Counted from the stretch's first letter, positions 9,604 through 20,400 are shown. The stretch is 64,000 nt of DNA from Shewanella psychropiezotolerans (GCF_007197555.1 NZ_CP041614.1:2658001-2722000), one strand, 5' to 3'. Program-made: numbers and translations. The notes: a model not told the origin generated them from the letters alone.

Positions 9604-9650
9604 GGGCCGCTAGCTCAGTTTTTTGTAGGAACAGACAGTTGGCTTTTAAT
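9604..9650 (+). pseudogene. Degenerate 5' half of a tRNA-Lys
   Basis: GGGCCGCTAGCTCAGTT matches the first 17 nt of the intact tRNA-Lys with one change, and CAGTTGGCTTTTAA (anticodon stem and loop) follows after an altered D-loop. The 3' half, including the T-arm and CCA, is absent. It lies within the leader of the array transcript. Confidence 0.6.
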
Positions 9651-9697
9651 CGGGTGATAATCGGTTATTAACTTTGAACTATCAGCAATACCAGAAA

Positions 9698-9773
9698 GGG
9701 CCGTTAGCTCAGTTGGTAGAGCAGTTGGCTTTTAACCAATTGGTCGAAGGTTCGAATCCTTCACGGCCCACCA
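9698..9773 (+). tRNA. tRNA-Lys (anticodon UUU), copy 1
   Basis: A full 76-nt cloverleaf: acceptor GGGCCGT pairing with ACGGCCC, D-arm GCTC/GAGC, anticodon loop CTTTTAA (anticodon TTT), T-arm GAAGG-TTCGAAT-CCTTC, and encoded CCA. All eight intact copies in the array have this same sequence. The position right after cpoB matches the lysT operon location in E. coli. A long 118-nt spacer follows. Confidence 0.97.
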
Positions 9774-9891
9774 CTTCTTGAAAGTGTACGACTTAAGTTA
9801 ATCCTTGGGATGTAAAATTCAAAACCACTCTAACTGAAAGTGGACTTGTTCATTGCGATGAAGAAGCAAATTCAGAGTGCAATACCAGAAA

Positions 9892-9967
9892 GGGCCGTTA
9901 GCTCAGTTGGTAGAGCAGTTGGCTTTTAACCAATTGGTCGAAGGTTCGAATCCTTCACGGCCCACCA
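9892..9967 (+). tRNA. tRNA-Lys (anticodon UUU), copy 2
   Basis: Identical to copy 1, with encoded CCA. It is followed by a 35-nt spacer and then by the first insertion-bearing degenerate copy. Confidence 0.97.
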
Positions 9968-10002
9968 CTTCCTTTAGGTGGATAAACTGAGGAACGGTTG
10001 AA

Positions 10003-10100
10003 GAGAGATTAGCTCAGTTGATGCTTTGTTATAAGAGCACAGTTGGCTTTACTCTTAACTACCACATTGGTCGAAGGTTCGAATCCTTCATGGCCCACCA
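10003..10100 (+). pseudogene. Degenerate, insertion-bearing tRNA-Lys relic a
   Basis: A 98-nt relative of tRNA-Lys. The 5' acceptor strand is changed to GAGAGAT and cannot pair with the 3' strand ATGGCCC. The D-loop is enlarged to about 20 nt between the kept GCTC/GAGC stem. Four and six extra bases interrupt the anticodon arm (CTTTACTCTTAACTACCACATTGG region). The T-arm and CCA are intact. It is not a functional tRNA by standard rules. Confidence 0.75.
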
Positions 10101-10222
10101 CTTCTTGAAAGTGTACGACTTAAGTTAATCCTTGGGATGTAAAATTCAAACCACTCTAACTGAAAGTGGACTTGTTCATTGCGATGAAGAAGCAAATTCA
10201 GAAGTTTAAGCAATACCAGAAA

Positions 10223-10298
10223 GGGCCGTTAGCTCAGTTGGTAGAGCAGTTGGCTTTTAACCAATTGGTCGAAGGTTCGAATCCTTCACGGCCCACCA
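10223..10298 (+). tRNA. tRNA-Lys (anticodon UUU), copy 3
   Basis: Identical 76-nt gene with CCA. It is preceded by a near-exact second copy of the long 118-nt spacer (10101-10222), showing that spacer and gene were duplicated together. Confidence 0.97.
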
Positions 10299-10353
10299 CT
10301 TCTGAGGTGGATTTGCTTCAAGGCAAATGAATTCAGAAAAGCAATACCAGAAA

Positions 10354-10429
10354 GGGCCGTTAGCTCAGTTGGTAGAGCAGTTGGCTTTTAACCAATTGGT
10401 CGAAGGTTCGAATCCTTCACGGCCCACCA
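10354..10429 (+). tRNA. tRNA-Lys (anticodon UUU), copy 4
   Basis: Identical 76-nt gene with CCA. Directly after it the motif CCACCAC is repeated (10430-10436), a small slippage duplication of the 3' end. Confidence 0.97.
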
Positions 10430-10471
10430 CCCACCACTTCCTTTAGGTGGATAAACTGAGGAACGGTTGAA

Positions 10472-10569
10472 GAGAGATTAGCTCAGTTGATGCTTTGTTA
10501 TAAAGAGCGCAGTTGGCTTTACTCTTAACTACCACATTGGTCGAAGGTTCGAATCCTTCACGGCCCCCA
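10472..10569 (+). pseudogene. Degenerate, insertion-bearing tRNA-Lys relic b
   Basis: Same altered acceptor, enlarged D-loop and interrupted anticodon arm as relic a, so it was copied rather than decayed independently. Here the 3' end reads CGGCCCCCAC and the CCA context is disturbed. Confidence 0.72.
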
Positions 10570-10624
10570 CTTCTGAGGTGGATTTGCTTCAAGGCAAATG
10601 AATTCAGAAAAGCAATACCAGAAA

Positions 10625-10700
10625 GGGCCGTTAGCTCAGTTGGTAGAGCAGTTGGCTTTTAACCAATTGGTCGAAGGTTCGAATCCTTCACGGCCCACCA
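10625..10700 (+). tRNA. tRNA-Lys (anticodon UUU), copy 5
   Basis: Identical 76-nt gene with CCA, part of the second of two tandem blocks (spacer, tRNA, spacer, relic). Confidence 0.97.
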
Positions 10701-10735
10701 CTTCCTTTAGGTGGATAAACTGAGGAACGGTTGAA

Positions 10736-10833
10736 GAGAGATTAGCTCAGTTGATGCTTTGTATAAAGAGCGCAGTTGGCTTTACTCTTAACTACCACAT
10801 TGGTCGAAGGTTCGAATCCTTCACGGCCCACCA
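10736..10833 (+). pseudogene. Degenerate, insertion-bearing tRNA-Lys relic c
   Basis: Third copy of the relic type, differing from relic b by a one-base deletion in the D-loop and by an intact CGGCCCACCA end. The 5' acceptor strand is GAGAGAT as in the others. Confidence 0.72.
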
Positions 10834-10889
10834 CTTCTGAGGTGGATTTGCTTCAAGGTAAATGAATTCAGAAAAGCAATACCAGATAA

Positions 10890-10965
10890 GGGCCGTTAGC
10901 TCAGTTGGTAGAGCAGTTGGCTTTTAACCAATTGGTCGAAGGTTCGAATCCTTCACGGCCCACCA
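10890..10965 (+). tRNA. tRNA-Lys (anticodon UUU), copy 6
   Basis: Identical 76-nt gene with CCA. The preceding spacer carries GTAAAT instead of GCAAAT, a change that keeps its hairpin paired through a G-U wobble. Confidence 0.97.
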
Positions 10966-11020
10966 CTTCTGAGGTGGATTTGCTTCAAGGCAAATGAATT
11001 CAGAAAAGCAATACCAGAAA

Positions 11021-11096
11021 GGGCCGTTAGCTCAGTTGGTAGAGCAGTTGGCTTTTAACCAATTGGTCGAAGGTTCGAATCCTTCACGGCCCACCA
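11021..11096 (+). tRNA. tRNA-Lys (anticodon UUU), copy 7
   Basis: Identical 76-nt gene with CCA, flanked on both sides by the short 55-nt spacer type. Confidence 0.97.
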
Positions 11097-11152
11097 CTTC
11101 TGAGGTGGATTTGCTTCAAGGCAAATGAATTCAGGAAAGCAATACCAGATAA

Positions 11153-11228
11153 GGGCCGTTAGCTCAGTTGGTAGAGCAGTTGGCTTTTAACCAATTGGTC
11201 GAAGGTTCGAATCCTTCACGGCCCACCA
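11153..11228 (+). tRNA. tRNA-Lys (anticodon UUU), copy 8
   Basis: Last intact copy, identical with CCA. It is followed by a small hairpin CCACC-ACTCCTT-GGTGG but no T-run. Confidence 0.97.
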
Positions 11229-11333
11229 CTCCTTGGTGGTCACCTTAACTCTGGTTCAAATCGATTTTCCTTTCTAAAATTTAGTTCTTATATAATCTAC
11301 CCAATTAGTGATTCAGAAAAGCAATGCCAAAAA

Positions 11334-11449
11334 GGGTCGTTAGCTCTGTTGGCTTCTTATAAGTGCTTGGTTGTATATGAAAAGGCAGTTGGCTTTACTC
11401 ATTAGGCCAATTGGTCGAATTCTTCATTTTAGGCAGCAAGAAGCCACCA
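11334..11449 (+). pseudogene. Strongly decayed tRNA-Lys relic d
   Basis: It begins GGGTCGTTAGCTC, keeps GGCAGTTGGCTTTACTC and CCAATTGGTCGAA, and ends with CCACCA, but the D-arm, the 3' T-arm strand and the acceptor stem are scrambled and expanded to about 116 nt. Confidence 0.6.
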
Positions 11450-11560
11450 CTTTTTTAGTGATCCCCCTAATTCTGGTTTAAATCGATTTTCCTTTCTAAA
11501 ATGTTAGCCCTTACATAATCCACCCAATTAGTGATTCAGAAAATTAAGCAATGCCAGAAA

Positions 11561-11649
11561 GAGCCGTTAGCTCAGTTAATGGTTTTTTATAGGAGCGCAG
11601 CAGTCTTGGTATTAACTCTTATTACATACAAGGGGGCGAATCCTTCACG
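11561..11649 (+). pseudogene. Strongly decayed tRNA-Lys relic e
   Basis: It begins GAGCCGTTAGCTCAGTT and keeps GCGAATCCTTCACG from the T-arm; the anticodon arm is replaced and no CCA is left. It follows a second copy of the roughly 110-nt spacer seen before relic d. Confidence 0.55.
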
Positions 11650-11851
11650 TTCGAATAGTTCAAAGCCTTGTACTTAACGCTACAGCATTTCAGAGATAGC
11701 ATCTCAAAGAGAGTGCCCGATAAAAGCGGTAGCTTATTACTTCAGATCTCGCTGTTATACTTTTGTCTTATAGACGTATTGCCAATGTTGTTCGATTGTT
11801 ATCTAGTTCATATTATTGTAAATAATATAATAATGTTACGGGAGAGAGATA
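11650..11851. promoter_or_regulatory. Porin upstream region with sigma-70 type promoter
   Basis: The plus strand carries TTGTTC (11788-11793) and TATTAT (11811-11816) with 17-nt spacing, giving a start near 11823, about 30 nt before the porin ATG. GGAGAGAG at 11841-11848 is the ribosome binding site. No T-rich terminator for the tRNA array is visible between 11229 and here. Confidence 0.5.
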
Positions 11852-13006
11852 ATGAGACAAGCAAAGATGAGCCTTGTGGCCATGGCGACTATGCTAGCAG
11901 TCAGCTCAGGGGCACAAGCAGGTGATACAGAGTTTAAATTTGGAGGTTATGTCAAAGCTGATGTGATGTTCAGTGATTACAGTAATGGCGCTCCTGATTC
12001 CGGTAACCTGTCCAGACAGTTCTATGTTCCTGGTACCATATATGGTGATGCTAGTAACGGCAATGAAGTTGTAGACTTTCAGGTTCGTGAGACCCGTTTC
12101 AATTTTAAGACCAGCACAGATCTCGACGGCCATAAACTCACGGGTTTTATCGAACTCGATTTTATGACCCATACCGATGGTAATGAGCGAGTATCTAACA
12201 GTTATTCTCCTCGTATCAGACAGGCTTTCGTCAGTTTTGACAACTGGACAGTGGGTCAAACCTGGACAACTTTCCAGAATCCCGGAGCACTTCCTGAGAA
12301 CCTGGACTTTGTCGGTGCAGCAGAAGGTACACCTTTTGTTCGTCAGACTATGGTGCGTTATACCAATGGCGGCTTCCAGTTCGCGATAGAGAACCCAGAA
12401 ACCACAGTGAACAGTTATGCTGGCAGCAGCGGATCAAGTTCCCGTATTACCAGCGGCAGTGGCATGGTACCAGATTTTGTGGCTCGATATAATTTCAAGA
12501 CTGAAGGCGGCGCGAAATTCACCGTTGCGGGCTTGGCGAGACAGCTAAATGTTGAGATAGATAATCTCGATACCCAAGAGATGGGTTATGGTGTGAGCTT
12601 CACAGGGGTCATTCCTGTTGGTGACGATGACATTAAGCTCTCTGCTACCGCTGGCGATGGTTTAGGCCGTTACATGGCGCTGAACTATGCTAACGCCGGT
12701 GTATTAGATGCCAACGGTGAAATTGAAACCATCAGCTCTTATGGTGGCTTTGCTTCATATCGTCATTGGTGGACTGATCAGTGGCGCTCAAGCTTCACGC
12801 TTTCGGGCTTTAAGGCTGACAATAATGAAGCACTAACGGGGGGAGGGGTAAACAAAGAATCTTATTCTGCTTATGTAAACTTACTCTATTCACCGGTTAA
12901 GCCTATGACAGTGGGTGTCGAGTATATGTATGCAGAGAACACCAAACAAAATGGGGATAATGGCGAGTTAAATCGTGTCATATTCTCTGTGAAATACGTG
13001 CTCTAA
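11852..13006 (+). CDS. DcaP-like outer-membrane porin
   Basis: Predicted trimeric beta-barrel channel of the outer membrane; the substrate cannot be told from sequence. The 384-aa protein has a signal peptide ending SGAQA, begins the mature part with GDTEFKFGGYVKADVMFSDYS, and has alternating amphipathic strands such as FQVRETRFNFKTSTDL, GFIELDFM, WTVGQTWTTFQNPG and IEFQFAIENPET-like segments. It ends with an aromatic-poor strand RVIFSVKYVL. These features fit the DcaP-like family. ATG at 11852 has a strong GGAGAGAG site. Monocistronic between the tRNA array and a shared terminator. Confidence 0.8.
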   Translation: MRQAKMSLVAMATMLAVSSGAQAGDTEFKFGGYVKADVMFSDYSNGAPDSGNLSRQFYVPGTIYGDASNGNEVVDFQVRETRFNFKTSTDLDGHKLTGFIELDFMTHTDGNERVSNSYSPRIRQAFVSFDNWTVGQTWTTFQNPGALPENLDFVGAAEGTPFVRQTMVRYTNGGFQFAIENPETTVNSYAGSSGSSSRITSGSGMVPDFVARYNFKTEGGAKFTVAGLARQLNVEIDNLDTQEMGYGVSFTGVIPVGDDDIKLSATAGDGLGRYMALNYANAGVLDANGEIETISSYGGFASYRHWWTDQWRSSFTLSGFKADNNEALTGGGVNKESYSAYVNLLYSPVKPMTVGVEYMYAENTKQNGDNGELNRVIFSVKYVL

Positions 13007-13043
13007 TATCAATCGATACATCCGTTTATAAAACAGTAAGATC

Positions 13044-13072
13044 AAAAAAGGAGGCTTAGGCCTCCTTTTTTA
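13044..13072. terminator. Bidirectional terminator, porin and grxA
   Basis: AAAAAAGGAGGC-TTAG-GCCTCCTTTTTT lies between the converging porin (+) and grxA (-); A- and T-runs flank the stem on both strands. Confidence 0.85.
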
Positions 13073-13101
13073 GTTGAGAATTGAGAATGCAATCTTATAC
13101 G

Positions 13102-13371
13102 TTAAGCCGGAGCTGAAAGTAATTGATTGTCTCTGACATACTGTTCAAACTCAGTGCAACCACCGACATGTTCTTTGTCGATGAAGATCTGTGGGACAGT
13201 TTCAACAGGCTTACCGACTGTTTTTTCAAGATCCGCTTTGCTAATCCCTTCTGCATGGATATCGATATACTTAAACTTAAAGTCATCGCGAGCTTCAACG
13301 AGTTGCTCAGAAAGTTGTACCGCTCTAACACAGTAAGGACAGCCTGGACGGCCAAAGATTACGACAAACAT
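13102..13371 (-). CDS. grxA: Glutaredoxin 1 family
   Basis: Small cytoplasmic thiol-disulfide oxidoreductase using glutathione. The dithiol active site CPYC is in MFVVIFGRPGCPYCVRA, and VPQIFIDKEHVGGCTEF is the conserved cis-Pro and glutathione-binding region. The start is the ATG read from 13371 (GGAG upstream), giving 89 aa; an upstream in-frame ATG at 13428 would add an uncharacteristic 19-residue leader. It lies downstream of radD on the same strand, 62 nt away. Confidence 0.9.
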   Translation of the reverse strand: MFVVIFGRPGCPYCVRAVQLSEQLVEARDDFKFKYIDIHAEGISKADLEKTVGKPVETVPQIFIDKEHVGGCTEFEQYVRDNQLLSAPA

Positions 13372-13433
13372 ATTAACTCCTGAAAATTTAGTCGCTACTT
13401 TTATACCATAATTGTGCTTAAATTGCATATTCT

Positions 13434-15212
13434 CTATTGAAGAAACTTATTCTCAGTTTGGTAGCGGCCTTGATAATCGAAGAAGGTTTCCTGCAGATCC
13501 CAACCCTTTTTATGCTTTTTGAGTAGCAACATATCTGGTTTACGAAACAGGTCTCGGGTTGCAATAACTTCTTGTACCTTGCTGTATCTTGGATGCTTTA
13601 GCCCAGGTGTTCTGGTGTGCGACAATACGAATATGGCATAGAAAGCGCGGATCTGCGCTTTGGTTTGAAAATTGAAGTACTGACAAAAATCGTTACCGTC
13701 GGTGTCTATGTATCTGATTTTTAGTCTGTCCTTATCCTCTTCGAATAACATGGCGTCACATTTAAACAGATGATGATGTTTCTGCTGCAGTACCTCTTTG
13801 AGGCGTTTATCGGGATCGATCAGCACGGCATCGCAGCTATGACAGATCTTAGCGGCAATATCATTTTCTTCACCGCAGTTTGGGCAGACTTTAGATCTAA
13901 ACCTGAAATCACATTGCTTCTTCTGGCCACCTTGTTCGATTAACGCCTGACAGCGTCTACCGAAGTGCTCGATGATGTCGCCATCGTCATCGACCAGGCC
14001 CCAGAAGATATTAGCGAAATCGCACACTGGGCAATGTACCTGTACCGGAACAGATTTACTGTTCGGCTTGTTTTGACCCACTTCCGGAAAGTAGAGATCG
14101 TAGCCGTTAGCGGCATAGTCAATGATGAGGCACTCAGATTTTCCCTCGCAGATTCTCAAGCCCCGACCGACCATCTGCTGGAACAGGCTCACCGAAGCTG
14201 TCGGGCGTAGAATGGCGATAAGATCCACATGGGGCGCATCGAAGCCTGTGGTTAATACGGCGACGTTTATCAGGTACTTAATCTTTCTGGCCTTAAACTG
14301 CTCAATCAGGCTATCGCGCTGCTCGGTGCTGGTCTTGCCTGTGATCAGCGCCGCTTGCTCTTTAGATAAGAGTTTGAGTATCTCTTCGGCGTGACGGACT
14401 GTGGCGGCAAAGATGATCACGCCTTGTCTGCTGCTGCCTATCTGCACCAGTTGTTTAACGATGGCCGTGGTTGCCCGGCCGCAATGGCTGAGTAGGTCAT
14501 TGACTTCGGCTTCTTGATATTGGCCGCTAGTAGAGGCTTTAAGGAAGCTGAAATCATATTGGGCACTGAGGCCATCGAATATTTTAGGTGTGCTCAGGTA
14601 GCCGCGTTTTATCAAGGGGCGCATGGGGAGTTCGAAGATGCATTGCTCAAATACCGCCTTGTCAGGGTTGCCTACCTTACCATGATAGTGGTGACGGTAG
14701 ATCCAACCGAGATCGAGTCGGTAGGGGGTTGCTGTGAGTCCCAGCAGCCTGATTTTGGGATTGATGCTCTTAAGGTGTATTAGCAGCTGTTGATATTGGC
14801 TGTCTTTATCCTGACTTATCCTGTGACACTCGTCTATGATCACCAGAGAAAATGGGGTGCTAAACTTCTCCGGCGCTCTCACCGCAGATTGAATGCTGGC
14901 GACTATGGTTTTATCTTCGGTGGATTTTTGATTCAAGCCTGCAGAGTAGATCCCGGCGGCCGTGGTCAATATGCCGACTTTTTCGGCATTTTGTGCAACG
15001 AGCTCTTTGACATGGGTTAAGACCAAGACTCTGCCATTGGCGATACGGGCCAGCTCGGCAATCACTATGCTTTTACCCGCTCCAGTAGGCAACACCAGTA
15101 CGGCTGAGTCTGGGCTTGCCTTGAAGTGTTTTACCGCCGAGTCGATCGCTTGTTGTTGATAGTCTCTTAATTGCACAAAAATCTGCTGTTCAAAATACCG
15201 ATGGCAAAGCAT
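13434..15212 (-). CDS. radD: RadD (YejH), superfamily 2 helicase-like ATPase
   Basis: DNA-damage response ATPase; in E. coli it interacts with SSB and supports RecA-dependent processes. Walker A LPTGAGKS at residues 41-48, DECH at 127-130, GLTATP motif III, a C-terminal helicase domain with NVAVLTTGFDAP and QQMVGRGLRICEGKS (motif VI). It has a C-terminal zinc-type cysteine cluster (CPVCDF, CPNCGEEN, CHSCDA). At 592 aa it matches E. coli RadD (586). A GTG at 15176 (start MQLRDYQQQAI) is an alternative and perhaps better start, because the first 12 residues are not family-like. Confidence 0.9.
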   Translation of the reverse strand: MLCHRYFEQQIFVQLRDYQQQAIDSAVKHFKASPDSAVLVLPTGAGKSIVIAELARIANGRVLVLTHVKELVAQNAEKVGILTTAAGIYSAGLNQKSTEDKTIVASIQSAVRAPEKFSTPFSLVIIDECHRISQDKDSQYQQLLIHLKSINPKIRLLGLTATPYRLDLGWIYRHHYHGKVGNPDKAVFEQCIFELPMRPLIKRGYLSTPKIFDGLSAQYDFSFLKASTSGQYQEAEVNDLLSHCGRATTAIVKQLVQIGSSRQGVIIFAATVRHAEEILKLLSKEQAALITGKTSTEQRDSLIEQFKARKIKYLINVAVLTTGFDAPHVDLIAILRPTASVSLFQQMVGRGLRICEGKSECLIIDYAANGYDLYFPEVGQNKPNSKSVPVQVHCPVCDFANIFWGLVDDDGDIIEHFGRRCQALIEQGGQKKQCDFRFRSKVCPNCGEENDIAAKICHSCDAVLIDPDKRLKEVLQQKHHHLFKCDAMLFEEDKDRLKIRYIDTDGNDFCQYFNFQTKAQIRAFYAIFVLSHTRTPGLKHPRYSKVQEVIATRDLFRKPDMLLLKKHKKGWDLQETFFDYQGRYQTENKFLQ

Positions 15213-15265
15213 ATCAGTGGGATGATTGAGTCGCTATGTTTCCCGTTAATTAATTTCATCTGGAC

Positions 15266-15292
15266 AATAAAAAGCCCCTCATGTGAGGGGCT
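15266..15292 (-). terminator. Terminator of acs
   Basis: On the minus strand AGCCCCTCA-CAT-GAGGGGCT is followed by TTTTTATTG, 46 nt after the acs stop and just upstream of radD. Confidence 0.85.
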
Positions 15293-15338
15293 AGCAAGAT
15301 TACTGTCTATCTTCGAATCATGACTCGCTGTAAATCAG

Positions 15339-17291
<1,953 letters not shown>

Positions 17292-17355
17292 GGGGCTTCC
17301 CTTATATCTAATGAGATTGGGTTCAGTATGTAGGTTTCGGGGCTATTTGCTCTAT

Positions 17356-17369
17356 TAGACCTTGGTCTA
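17356..17369. promoter_or_regulatory. Palindrome TAGACC-TT-GGTCTA, candidate CrbR site
   Basis: A perfect 6-bp inverted repeat with a 2-bp centre lies 65-78 bp before the acs start codon, in the acs-crbS gap. This is a suitable place for activation of acs by the LuxR-type regulator CrbR. A related half-palindrome occurs before crbR at 24127-24140. Confidence 0.5.
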
Positions 17370-17468
17370 GTACAAAAATATCCTTTGTTTTTAGTCTGTT
17401 GTCAATAAACTCATGTCTGGATTTAATCTTCTATTTAACGCACAATGAGCATAAAAAATGAGAGTCAT

Positions 17469-20400
17469 ATGAATCTGACCATAGTGGTTGGCGTTATTGC
17501 CGTTTTTTATGTTTGTCTGCTCTTCCTGCTCGCGTGGGGGCGGAGCGTTGGTTCAGTAAAATAACCAAGAAGATCCAGGTGTGGATCTATGGCTTGAGTC
17601 TGGCTGTTTACTGCTCATCCTGGAGTTTTCTCGGCACTGTTGGCCAGTCGGCCCAAGACCTCTGGTCTTTCTTGCCTATATTTATCGGCCCCATCCTCAT
17701 CTTTACCTTAGGCTTTGGCCTGCTGCGAAAGATGGTGATTGTCTCTAAAACCCATAACATCACTTCGGTGGCGGATTTTATTGCCGCCCGATATGGCAAA
17801 TCTCAACTACTCGCGGTAATCGTCACCTTAATTGCGCTATTTGGCATCATGCCCTACATCGCCTTGCAGCTTAAGGCCATGGTATTTAGCCTTAATCTGT
17901 TTCAGCCCGATGACTCTCCCTTCGATGGTGCCCAGATATCCTTGATTATCACAGCTGTACTGGCCGTGTTTGCCATCTTATTTGGTACCAGAAAACTCGA
18001 TGCTACCGAGCATAATCCCGGCATGATGTTGGCCATAGCCTTCGAGTCTTTGGTCAAGTTAGCGGCATTTTTACTCGTCGGTGCGGTGATAAGTTTTGGT
18101 TATTTCGATGGTTTCGGTGATATCTGGCGCCAGGCGGCGGAGCGAAACTTGATCAGCGAGCCCAGCCTCAGAGTGGAGTCCCTGATGCCTCAGCTCTTGG
18201 TGGGAATGGCGGCTTTCCTGTGCATGCCCAGACAGTTCCATGTGATGATGGTGGAGTGTATGGATGAGAAAAGTCTATTAAAGGCCCGCTGGATATTTCC
18301 CATCTATCTATTGCTGTTTGGCTTGTTTGTCGCGCCATTAGCCTTAGCTGGAAAGCTGATTTTAGGGGATTCGGTAGCCGCCGATACTTATGTGATTAAT
18401 TTGCCTTTAGCCTTAGATCAACCCATGTTGGCCGTTGTGGCCCTGCTCGGTACACTTTCGGCTGCGACCGGCATGGTGGTGGTGGCAGTGGTGACCATCA
18501 GCGTGATGGTGAGTAACGAATGGTTGGTGCCTATCATGTTACGCACCGGGAAAATTAAGCAGAAAAATTTCAGTCAATTTTCTCAGTTTTTACTCAATGC
18601 CCGCCGCTTGTCGATCATTGTCATCTTAGGCTTAGGTTATTTCAGCTATCTCACCTTTATGGACAGCGACTCCCTCTCGGCGCTGGGGATGTTATCCTTC
18701 GGCGCTTTCGCTCAACTGGGGCCTGCGCTCATAGGTGGTATGTATTGGAAGCATGGCAATCGCTCTGGGGTGTTACTTGGTTTGCTTGTTGGCTTCGGTC
18801 TCTGGTGTTACATCTTAATCAAGGGAGCGTATGATGCCAGCGGTGTGTTTGGTAGTGACTTTGGTCTGCTGGAGACGATTAATCCCAATGTAAGAGATAT
18901 TTTAACCGCCTTACTCGCCAACTTAGCTTGCTATATCTTAGGCTCTATCTGGTTTAGGGCTGGGGTATCGGAGCGTATTCAAGCCAGTGAATTTGTTACT
19001 CCCGGGGAGTTGAAGAATAGCAGCAGCCGCAAGGGAGCACCCATCTCTCAGCAAGATCTTTTGATCCTGGCGAGCCGCTTCGTTAGCCCGACTCGCGCCT
19101 ATGAGAGTTTTTCTCGATTTTCCGAAGAAGCAGTGAAGAGTGACAGTTGGCATAAGGCGGCTCCTGCCGAGCTTATCGCCCACACTGAGCATATTCTGGC
19201 AGGGGTATTAGGCGGCTCGAGTGCAGCCTTGGTGATGGATTCTGTGTTGCAGGGCAGGGATCTGGCACTCGATGAAGTGTTTAATCTGGTCGATGAAGCC
19301 TCTTCCAAGATAATTCTCAGCCAAGACATGTTGCGCGGCGCCATAGAACACGCCTATGAAGGCATGAGTGTGGTGGATAAAGACTTAAATCTGGTCGCCT
19401 GGAATCATAAATACTCTGAGCTATATCAATACCCGCCAGGTTTCCTCAAAGAGGGAATGCCCATCAGTGAGGTGGTGCGTTTTAACGCCGAACGTGGTTT
19501 TTGTGGTGTGGGTGAAATAGAGGATCAGGTTAATAAGCGGGTGCAGCACATGATAAACGGCACCGCCCATGTGTCGGAGCGAGAGAGGCAAGACGGCAAG
19601 GTGATCAAAATACAGGGCAATCCTATGCCGGGTGGTGGTTTCGTGATGACCTTCACCGATATTACTCAGTATCGTGAGCACGCTAAGGCCCTGCAGGAGG
19701 TGAACGATTCTCTGGAGGCGAGGGTGAAGGAGAGGACCTATGAGCTGGCGATGTTAAACAGTCAGTTATTGGAGTCTAAAGCTCAGGAAGAGATGGCTAA
19801 TGCCTCTAAGAGTAAATTTTTGGCAGCAGTGGGCCATGACTTGATGCAGCCCTTGAATGCGGCGAGATTATTTACCGCCTCCTTGTCTCAATATCCAAAC
19901 TTAGATCAGGAGAGCAAGACGACACTCTCCCATGTAAACAGCTCGCTCAAGATTGCCGGTGAGCTGCTCACGGATTTGCTGGATATCTCTAAGTTGGATT
20001 CGGGTGTGGTGGATGTCAATCGTCGTGACTTTGCTATCTCAGAACTGCTCGATGGCTTGGCGGTAGAATTTGCTGCCATGGCCCAAGATTATCAGATCAA
20101 GTTCAGTATGGTGCCAAGTACAGCCTCCGTTAACTCAGATCTGAGTCTGCTCAGGCGGGTATTGCAAAACTTTTTGACCAATGCCTATCGCTATGCCAAG
20201 GGTAATCGCGTCTTGCTAGGCTGCCGTCATCGGGGAGATTATCTTGAAATCCAGGTACTGGATACGGGGTGTGGTATCGATGAGAGTGAAATTTCGGAGA
20301 TTTTCAAAGAGTTTAAGCGTTTGGATAACCCCACCAGTAAGAGCGTCAGCGGCCTGGGTCTTGGTTTAGCGATTGCCGATCGGATCAGCAGAGTATTGGA

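Larger units (their letters stand above)
10299..10833 (+). repeat. Two tandem blocks of spacer-tRNA-spacer-relic
   Basis: The segment 10299-10569 and the segment 10570-10833 have the same order: short spacer, intact tRNA-Lys, 35-nt spacer, insertion-bearing relic. They are nearly identical in sequence, so the array grew by duplication of a block of about 265 bp as well as by single-gene units. Confidence 0.75.

Noticed and set aside
9604..11649. CRISPR-like regular repeat pattern
   Set aside because: The repeats are complete tRNA-Lys genes with CCA and the spacers are themselves repeated, not unique; no cas genes are near.
11668..11925. 85-aa open frame before the porin
   Set aside because: It runs through the porin promoter and signal peptide in another frame, and the ribosome site belongs to the porin.
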